Of a stretch of 57,524 bases of DNA, positions 53,133 through 57,524 are shown piece by piece. The DNA is from CADCTM01 sp049671305 (GTDB lineage Bacteria > Cyanobacteriota > Cyanobacteriia > Cyanobacteriales > Coleofasciculaceae): the NCBI GenBank assembly GCA_049671305.1, contig JBATUR010000046.1:1-57524 (forward strand). The letters run 5' to 3'. Each line of letters begins with the position of its first letter. The stretch's first letter is position 1. Both the position numbers and the translations under genes were made by a program. The notes beneath the pieces are model-generated. The model did no database searches. It saw only the letters and a list, made by a program, of their open reading frames with translations, and was not told the origin of the DNA.

Positions 53133-53873
53133 ATGCCCCGGATATTGGTCATTGATGACGATCCTTCAATTTCAGAATTAGTTTCCATCAATCTAGAGAT
53201 GGCTGGTTACGAAGTCAATCAAGCCGCCGATGGCATCAAAGGACAAGCATTAGCCCTGCAACTCCAGCCAGACTTGATTATGCTTGACTTGATGCTGCCC
53301 AAAGTGGATGGCTTCACAGTCTGCCAGCGCCTACGTCGGGATGAGCGCACTGCCGACATTCCTGTACTGATGTTGACCGCGTTAGGTCAAACTCAAGACA
53401 AGGTGGATGGTTTTAATGCAGGTGCCGACGACTATTTGACAAAACCTTTTGAACTCGAAGAAATGCTGGCACGAGTGCGTGCCCTGCTGCGCCGTACCGA
53501 TCGCATTCCGCAAGCCGCGAAGCACTCAGAAATCCTCAATTATGGACCTTTGACATTGGTTCCTGAAAGGTTTGAGGCAATTTGGTTTGAGCAAACGGTA
53601 AAACTGACTCATCTAGAATTTGAGTTATTGCACTGCTTGCTGCAGCGTCATGGTCAAACGGTTTCTCCTAGTGAGATTCTTAAAGAAGTTTGGGGATATG
53701 ATCCCGATGATGATATTGAAACGATTCGGGTACATATCAGGCATTTGAGAACTAAGTTAGAGCCTGATCCACGTCATCCGAAATATATCAAAACTGTGTA
53801 CGGTGCGGGTTATTGTTTGGAGTTGCCGGCAAATGAACAAGCGATTGTTGAGGCTGAGTCAGCGGTGAGTTGA
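53133..53873 (+). CDS. rpaA: Response regulator RpaA
   Basis: 246 residues from the ATG at 53133; a TTG and GTG directly precede it in frame. Receiver: ILVIDDDPSISELVSINLEM, phospho-Asp in LIMLDLMLPKVDGFTVCQRL, LTALGQTQDKVDGFNAGADD, YLTKPFELEEML. OmpR-type winged helix: LNYGPLTLVPERFEAIWFEQ, LTHLEFELLHCLLQRHGQTV and ETIRVHIRHLRTKLEPDPRH. The match to Synechococcus RpaA is close throughout, including the linker RIPQAAKHSEIL. RpaA is the circadian-output regulator phosphorylated by SasA; it also affects phycobilisome coupling. A hairpin follows the stop. Confidence 0.95.
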   Translation: MPRILVIDDDPSISELVSINLEMAGYEVNQAADGIKGQALALQLQPDLIMLDLMLPKVDGFTVCQRLRRDERTADIPVLMLTALGQTQDKVDGFNAGADDYLTKPFELEEMLARVRALLRRTDRIPQAAKHSEILNYGPLTLVPERFEAIWFEQTVKLTHLEFELLHCLLQRHGQTVSPSEILKEVWGYDPDDDIETIRVHIRHLRTKLEPDPRHPKYIKTVYGAGYCLELPANEQAIVEAESAVS

Positions 53874-53877
53874 GTTG

Positions 53878-53902
53878 TAGGGTAGGTTCAATTCCTGCCC
53901 TA
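53878..53902 (+). terminator. Hairpin after rpaA, T-arm-like
   Basis: TAGGGTAGG (53878-53886), loop TTCAATT, CCTGCCCTA (53894-53902): nine base pairs with one G-T pair. It lies four bases after the rpaA stop. There is no T-run. The loop and closing pair G-TTCAATT-C copy a tRNA T-loop, but no tRNA body is present. Confidence 0.5.
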
Positions 53903-53930
53903 ATTGATAAGAAGTTGGCACAAAGAAGCA

Positions 53931-54161
53931 ATGCCAAAGAAAATCAGGGAACTAAAAGCAATGGTGGTAAAAGTTGGCTACGTCCTTCAACCAGGAAGAG
54001 GTAAAGGAAGCCATACTTATTGGAAACATCCGTTGCTTTCTGAAGAACCTCTAACCATCCCAGGCAAGGATGGTGATGATGCGCCACTATATCTAGAAAA
54101 AAACATTCAACGGGTGATCAAAAAACTAGAAGAGATTGAAAATGAGGAAGGTAAAGAATGA
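53931..54161 (+). CDS. hicA: HicA-type mRNA interferase toxin
   Basis: 76 residues from the ATG at 53931; an in-frame TTG at 53904 would add 9. The dsRBD-like fold has the catalytic His28 in GRGKGSHTYWKHP, followed by LTIPGKDGDDAP and a helical tail. HicA cleaves mRNA when not bound by HicB. The stop overlaps the HicB-like start by 4 bases (ATGA), the usual toxin-first HicAB arrangement. Confidence 0.85.
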   Translation: MPKKIRELKAMVVKVGYVLQPGRGKGSHTYWKHPLLSEEPLTIPGKDGDDAPLYLEKNIQRVIKKLEEIENEEGKE

Positions 54162-54388
54162 GCTATCACTACAGCATGGTGATTCAATGGTCAGAAGAAG
54201 ATCAGCTTTTTTTAGTTCACTTGCCTGAGTTTGGTTGGCAGCAGTTTCATACTCATGGTAGAACTTACGAAGAAGCTGCCAAAAATGGTCAGGAAGTGAT
54301 TGAGGCTTTCGTGGAAATGTTGACGGAGGAAGATAAACCACTACCGGAACCGAGAATTCTGCCGACAAAGCCGTTACAGGTTGCTTAG
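54158..54388 (+). CDS. hicB: HicB-type antitoxin (short form)
   Basis: 76 residues. The partial RNase H-like HicB core is present: YHYSMVIQWSEEDQLFLVHL, PEFGWQQFHTHGRTYEEAAK and QEVIEAFVEML. It lacks the C-terminal helix-turn-helix or ribbon-helix-helix of longer HicB proteins, so it may not autoregulate the operon by itself. Coupled to hicA by the ATGA overlap. Confidence 0.85.
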   Translation: MSYHYSMVIQWSEEDQLFLVHLPEFGWQQFHTHGRTYEEAAKNGQEVIEAFVEMLTEEDKPLPEPRILPTKPLQVA

Positions 54389-54489
54389 TTGAGTGTGATT
54401 TACTGAAAGCTGCAGCGCTCTTGATGACGCATAGCTCTCGCTAATTGCTCATAATAGACGATATAGTTAGTTGAAACGATACTAAGTTG

Positions 54490-54738
54490 ATGGCTATGAT
54501 TCCTATTAATGAAGCCAAACAGCGATTGCAAGATTTGATTGATACCGTAAGTCAATCCCATCAACCGATTGTAATTACTTCTCAAAATAGTAATGCAATT
54601 CTACTATCTGAAGCGGATTGGTTGGCGATTCAGGAGACATTATATTTAGTTTCGATACCAGGAATGCGGGAATCAATTCGTGCTGGTTTGGCAACTCCGA
54701 TTGAAGAATGCGATCGGTTAATTTTGCATTGCTCTTAG
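54490..54738 (+). CDS. Phd/YefM-type antitoxin, orphan
   Basis: 82 residues from the ATG at 54490; another Met three codons in is possible. N-terminal Phd/YefM DNA-binding fold: IPINEAKQRLQDLIDTVSQS, QPIVITSQNSNAILLSEADW. The C-terminal toxin-binding helix (IQETLYLVSIPGMRESIRAG) is kept. A YoeB or Doc toxin normally follows within a few bases; here the next frame is a BrnT-like toxin 100 bases on, so the cognate toxin appears lost. Its stop lies within a short direct repeat. Confidence 0.82.
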   Translation: MAMIPINEAKQRLQDLIDTVSQSHQPIVITSQNSNAILLSEADWLAIQETLYLVSIPGMRESIRAGLATPIEECDRLILHCS

Positions 54739-54756
54739 ACGGGAGTAGATGTTGGG
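54733..54756. repeat. Direct repeat A flanking brnT module
   Basis: TCTTAGACGGGAGTAGATGT plus TGGG. It matches the copy at 55469-55492 with one mismatch over 24 bases and weaker similarity for about 20 bases further (AAGCATCAAGTCAACC against AAGCGCGTCAATCCAAC). It overlaps the stop of the Phd-type gene. Confidence 0.75.
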
Positions 54757-54837
54757 GAACAAAAGCATCAAGTCAACCTATGGGGATAGGGCATCGCGCT
54801 AAAAACCCCTTCAAATACTTGATGCTACAATCATTCC

Positions 54838-55110
54838 ATGAATTTTGAATGGGACGAAAATAAAGCGGCAAGAAATCTGTCAAAGCACAGAGTTTCGTTT
54901 GAGGAAGCCAAAACCGTTTTCGACGATCCGCTCTATGTTGACTTTTACGATCCAGACCACTCTGATGAAGAGGAACGTTACCTTATTGTTGGAGAGTCAA
55001 GCCGGGGACGTTTACTGATTGTGTCGTATACAGAAAGAGGAGATTTGATTCGCCTGATTAGTGCAAGAGAAGTAACACGAGCCGAACGAGAAGCCTATGA
55101 GGAGGGTTAA
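54838..55110 (+). CDS. brnT: BrnT-type ribonuclease toxin (DUF497)
   Basis: 90 residues. DUF497/BrnT signature: NFEWDENKAARNLSKHRVSF EEA at the N-terminus, then DPLYVDFYDPDHSDEEERYL, GRLLIVSYTERGDLIRLISA and REVTRAEREAYEE. BrnT is a RelE-like mRNA interferase. The end overlaps the partner gene by 14 bases. A HIP1-free, repeat-flanked setting suggests acquisition as a module. Confidence 0.88.
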   Translation: MNFEWDENKAARNLSKHRVSFEEAKTVFDDPLYVDFYDPDHSDEEERYLIVGESSRGRLLIVSYTERGDLIRLISAREVTRAEREAYEEG

Positions 55111-55366
55111 GCCAGAAATGGAAGATGATCTGCGGTCAGAATATGACTTAAAGAGTTTACGAGTTAGAAAGTTAGGCTCTGGACGGAAGAGTTTTGGTGG
55201 GACAACTGTACGCTTAGAGCCTGATGTTGCAGAGATGTTTCCTAATGCTGATGCCGTCAATGAGGCTCTACGGTTTCTGATCAGGGTTATGCAAGAAAAT
55301 CAAGCTATTGCTCCCAAAAAGCAGCCTAGCACTTCGTTGGAGCGAAAGGACGAAAGCACAAAATGA
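55097..55366 (+). CDS. BrnA-position antitoxin
   Basis: 89 residues; a start at the ATG five codons before EDDLRSEYD is also possible. It begins MRRVKPEMEDDLRSEYD and then has LRVRKLGSGRKSFGGTTVRL and ADAVNEALRFLIRVMQ. It occupies the antitoxin slot directly after BrnT, overlapping it by 14 bases. The ribbon-helix-helix of classic BrnA is not obvious, so I call it by position plus the short, charged, antitoxin-like composition. Confidence 0.7.
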   Translation: MRRVKPEMEDDLRSEYDLKSLRVRKLGSGRKSFGGTTVRLEPDVAEMFPNADAVNEALRFLIRVMQENQAIAPKKQPSTSLERKDESTK

Positions 55367-55468
55367 TTGAGTTCGAGGTTGCTTGCTGCTGCTTAAGTGT
55401 GCCGTTAGCTGTTGAGTGGGATCGCTTCCTTGCCAACGGTGAAGTGTGATCGCTTAATTTTGCCTTGA

Positions 55469-55492
55469 TCTTAGACTGGAGTAGATGTTGGG
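55469..55492. repeat. Direct repeat B flanking brnT module
   Basis: TCTTAGACTGGAGTAGATGT plus TGGG, the partner of 54733-54756, 736 bases away in the same orientation. It lies just before the 3' end of the AT-rich orphan gene. Confidence 0.75.
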
Positions 55493-55503
55493 TAATAAGC
55501 GCG

Positions 55504-56223
55504 TCAATCCAACTTACAGTGAGCTTGAAAATTTTTCTCAGTATAAAATCTATAATCACTAAGAATAGATTTGCTATTCAAGTCGTAAACTACACTTAAC
55601 TGGTTGGCACAGTATTCAATCCCCCAGAAACTGAAGTAATCTTTAACACTAAGATTTTTTGTTTCTTCCTCACCTAGTGGCGCTCTATATACTTTATGAC
55701 CGTTAACTATATCTAATATTGCCGGAATATGAATTGATGTTGTTTTGTGTTCTTCTATTTTTTCTATATTTTTTATATGTTTTGAAATTTGTTGTAGTAT
55801 TTTATTTAGATTTGAAAATATACTATTATCAGATGTTTTATATATAAATATATTGACATCTTTAAACTCCATCTGAAAACTATAACAATCAAGACTTGAA
55901 TTATTCTTCTTAAGTTTTTGATAGTTAGACTGGAGCGGAACAAATAAATACTTCTCTAAAAGTTTATCTGTAGATTTATTTACAATCTTAACTCCTAAAT
56001 ATCCAATGATAATTTTTATATAGTCTTGCAGAGGTAGATCGCATATAAAATGAATTACAAATTCGTAGGCTCCACCACCTCTACCTACTGGAGTGGCTTT
56101 CACAATATTATTATAATTTTCATTGATTCCCTTCTTGAAATCATCAATACCTTCTAATTCTTCAACACCATCATTATATATAAAAGCATCATATCTGATT
56201 TCAAGAAAATCGTTTGAACTCAT
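55504..56223 (-). CDS. AT-rich orphan protein
   Basis: 239 residues with a strong AGGAGG Shine-Dalgarno before the ATG at 56223. No signal peptide; one moderately hydrophobic segment (YIKIIIGYLGVKIV, about 67-80). The protein is rich in Lys, Asn, Ile and Tyr and its gene is far more AT-rich than the neighbours. It begins MSSNDFLEIRYDAFIYNDGV and ends SDYRFYTEKNFQAHCKLD. I recognise no family. Composition and setting among toxin-antitoxin genes suggest horizontal gain, perhaps a defence or stress gene; no function can be assigned. Confidence 0.7.
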   Translation of the reverse strand: MSSNDFLEIRYDAFIYNDGVEELEGIDDFKKGINENYNNIVKATPVGRGGGAYEFVIHFICDLPLQDYIKIIIGYLGVKIVNKSTDKLLEKYLFVPLQSNYQKLKKNNSSLDCYSFQMEFKDVNIFIYKTSDNSIFSNLNKILQQISKHIKNIEKIEEHKTTSIHIPAILDIVNGHKVYRAPLGEEETKNLSVKDYFSFWGIEYCANQLSVVYDLNSKSILSDYRFYTEKNFQAHCKLD

Positions 56224-56430
56224 AAAATCTTCCTCCTAAATACTTTAAGACAAAGCTTATCAAGTCAATCTAAAAGATTCAATACGCTTGCTTGTAATAT
56301 TTTTACACACATTTCAAACTAATAGTAAGAAGGTTGTAGTGTAATATCACTAATAGAACAATCGGTGGAGAGCAGATCAGCTAGACTAAGAATCGCTAAC
56401 TTAATAAATTCACGAATATAGAAGAGGCAA

Positions 56431-56766
56431 TCAAGCAACTCCATACCCCGTATAGGGACGCTTATAAGGTGGATGCAACCCCAAAACAATATCCTCCTTA
56501 TGTATCCCCATGTCTACTAATTCCCGCGCAATGTCCACCTCAGTCATATTGCGCTGAATCCAAATTTTGCCATCCTTGATATCCAAATGGATGAAACAGT
56601 TATAAACTCTTTTTAGTCCCTGCCAACCCATATCCAGTAATAGATAGTGGTCATGTTCCTTATCAAAAATTAGCTGGCATTCAATATCCGGATTACCATC
56701 TTCTAGCATTGCTTGTTCCGTCAATAACTTGCGAAGGCATTGGCGGTAATGTTCTAATCTTTCCAT
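56431..56766 (-). CDS. xisI: XisI-family protein
   Basis: 111 residues, exact family length. Diagnostic blocks: LEHYRQCLRKLLTEQA, VYNCFIHLDIKDGKIWIQRN and DMGIHKEDIVLGLHPPYKRP, ending YTGYGVA. XisI was named as a factor controlling excision of the fdxN element in heterocysts, but most copies lie far from any excision element and are widespread accessory genes. It overlaps the end of xisH by 13 bases. Confidence 0.93.
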   Translation of the reverse strand: MERLEHYRQCLRKLLTEQAMLEDGNPDIECQLIFDKEHDHYLLLDMGWQGLKRVYNCFIHLDIKDGKIWIQRNMTEVDIARELVDMGIHKEDIVLGLHPPYKRPYTGYGVA

Positions 56767-57170
56767 TCAATAAACACCTCCTTGACCGGATCATAAACGA
56801 TGATTTTCAGTTGATATAGCCTGACTGCTTCCTGCACAAATCTCTCTTGGAAAAAAGTGTCAAACGTATCAAATGGCACAGCGAGGTATAATATCCTCTC
56901 TGGTTCGTTCATTTGTAGAGCAAGTCGATAGTTCAAAAATTGCCCCAAGGCTGCATGAAAGTCAGTTAGAGGCGAGTTACTCAAAAAACTTTTGACTTCT
57001 ACTGCTATTTTTCGCCCTGCCTTTTCAGCCGCAAAGACCTTTTCTGCTGCTAGATCGATCTCAAACCTCACACCCTCAATCTTAATAATCAAAGGATCGG
57101 CTGTGATTATCCATTGATTTTTAATTAGTGCCTGTTTGACAGCATCATGAAATAAGTCTTTGGCTGCCAT
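56754..57170 (-). CDS. xisH: XisH-family protein (PD-(D/E)xK-like)
   Basis: 138 residues, exact family length. It starts MAAKDLFHDAVKQALIKNQW, then FEIDLAAEKVFAAEK and KIAVEVKSFLSNSPLTDFHA, which fits a PD-(D/E)xK nuclease-like core (D in EIDLAAE, E and K in VEVKSF). It is the upstream partner of xisI, with overlapping ends. No xisF recombinase, fdxN gene or excision site is visible in the window. Confidence 0.93.
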   Translation of the reverse strand: MAAKDLFHDAVKQALIKNQWIITADPLIIKIEGVRFEIDLAAEKVFAAEKAGRKIAVEVKSFLSNSPLTDFHAALGQFLNYRLALQMNEPERILYLAVPFDTFDTFFQERFVQEAVRLYQLKIIVYDPVKEVFIEWKD

Positions 57171-57198
57171 TGCTCCTCACCTAGCTTCTAACCTAATC

Positions 57199-57384
57199 TT
57201 AAGACAGTTGGTACAGCTCATGCGAGAGCGTTGCGCTGATCGCTTCTTGATGGGTTTTGGGCAAATAAGAAGCGATGTACCCTAGCTCAAAGGCACTACA
57301 TAAAAAATACCCATCACAAAAGAGGGGCAAAGTCTTCATCTTCAGTCCGAGATCAAAAACCTCTAGACTGTAGGAAAACTTCAC
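57199..57384 (-). CDS. Dubious small ORF upstream of xisH
   Basis: 61 codons from GTG at 57384 or about 46 from the internal ATG (MKTLPLFCDGYFLCSAFELG). GGAGG lies only one base before the GTG, too close for a normal Shine-Dalgarno. The C-terminus (LPKTHQEAISATLSHELYQL) looks protein-like. I recognise no family. It may be the remnant of a gene between xisH and the right-edge gene. Confidence 0.25.
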   Translation of the reverse strand: MKFSYSLEVFDLGLKMKTLPLFCDGYFLCSAFELGYIASYLPKTHQEAISATLSHELYQLS

Positions 57385-57415
57385 CCCTCCGGAATGAATA
57401 ATTAAACTACTCGAA

Positions 57416-57523
57416 CTATGGCGCTAGCGCACTTCCTCGTAACAAACTACCAATTGTCTTCGCCGTAATCTTCATCTGAATCAAAGGATTAGCCGGCACA
57501 ACGGTTTTGTACAAGTAGCTATC
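57416..57523 (-). CDS. C-terminal fragment of a gene entering from the right edge
   Basis: 35 codons and a TAG stop read leftwards from the window edge: YLYKTVVPANPLIQMKITAK, then TIGSLLRGSALAP. The frame is open to the edge and protein-like. It is the 3' end of a minus-strand gene; too little is present to name it. Confidence 0.4.
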   Translation of the reverse strand, partial: DSYLYKTVVPANPLIQMKITAKTIGSLLRGSALAP

Positions 57524-57524
57524 A

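Noticed and set aside
1..57524. CRISPR arrays, rRNA, complete tRNA genes, IS-element transposases
   Set aside because: Looked for regularly spaced repeats, T-loop/anticodon patterns and DDE or HUH transposase motifs; found none beyond the single T-arm-like hairpin.

Overview
The window is cyanobacterial chromosome. It carries phycobilisome genes (a CpcT/CpeT-type lyase, RpaA), tetrapyrrole genes (cobN, hemF, gun4), a plant-like redox set (ferredoxin, FTR catalytic chain, y-type thioredoxin), thf1/psb29, ictB, many multidomain sensor kinases, and frequent copies of the HIP1 octamer GCGATCGC. Sensor-kinase richness, a XisH/XisI pair, short tandem repeats and a mycosporine (MAA) gene set suggest a filamentous or Chroococcidiopsis/Nostocales-type organism. 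I cannot name the genus.

Layout. 1-4.7 kb: end of a small helical protein gene, a secreted pentapeptide-repeat protein, a plant-type ferredoxin, an overlapping methyltransferase/radical-SAM pair and a secreted protein. 4.9-11.4 kb: cobN and a GAF hybrid kinase with a degenerate receiver. 11.4-17.2 kb: nanE-like, fabG, thioredoxin y, thf1, phycobiliprotein lyase, STAS protein, hemF and an SRPBCC protein. 17.2-22.6 kb: a three-gene phosphorelay (CHASE3/PAS kinase, Rcp1-like receiver, REC-PAS kinase). 22.7-24.8 kb: typA followed by a 60-bp tandem repeat that carries its terminator. 24.8-28.2 kb: an accessory run of small exported proteins, an RTX-like remnant and a GH76 mannanase-like enzyme. 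28.5-36.3 kb: DUF58, ftrC-DUF309, lptA-lptB, icd, cydAB. 36.3-37.4 kb: an AT-rich gap with one small GC-richer ORF. 37.4-43.3 kb: a LuxR-type regulator, rfaE2, gun4, a GAF kinase homologue lacking its catalytic residues, ictB, smpB.

43.3-49.2 kb is the most interesting region. Five co-oriented genes read mysA - mysB - mysC - a Methyltransf_2-family protein - a GH32/GH68-like beta-propeller. The first three should make 4-deoxygadusol and then mycosporine-glycine. The usual fourth enzyme (MysD ligase or MysE NRPS) is absent. The two proteins in its place are unusual: the methyltransferase homologue lacks the family's catalytic histidine, and the propeller keeps all three clan GH-J carboxylates but has no signal peptide. 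This could be an undescribed mycosporine-tailoring branch.

49.7-53.9 kb holds a Ser/Thr kinase-TPR protein, a GT2 glycosyltransferase and rpaA. From 53.9 kb to the end is an accessory segment with no HIP1 site: hicAB, an orphan Phd-type antitoxin, brnT with a BrnA-like partner flanked by a short direct repeat, an AT-rich orphan gene, xisH-xisI, and the 3' end of one more gene. Product calls rest on motifs and remembered family sequences; no database search was run.
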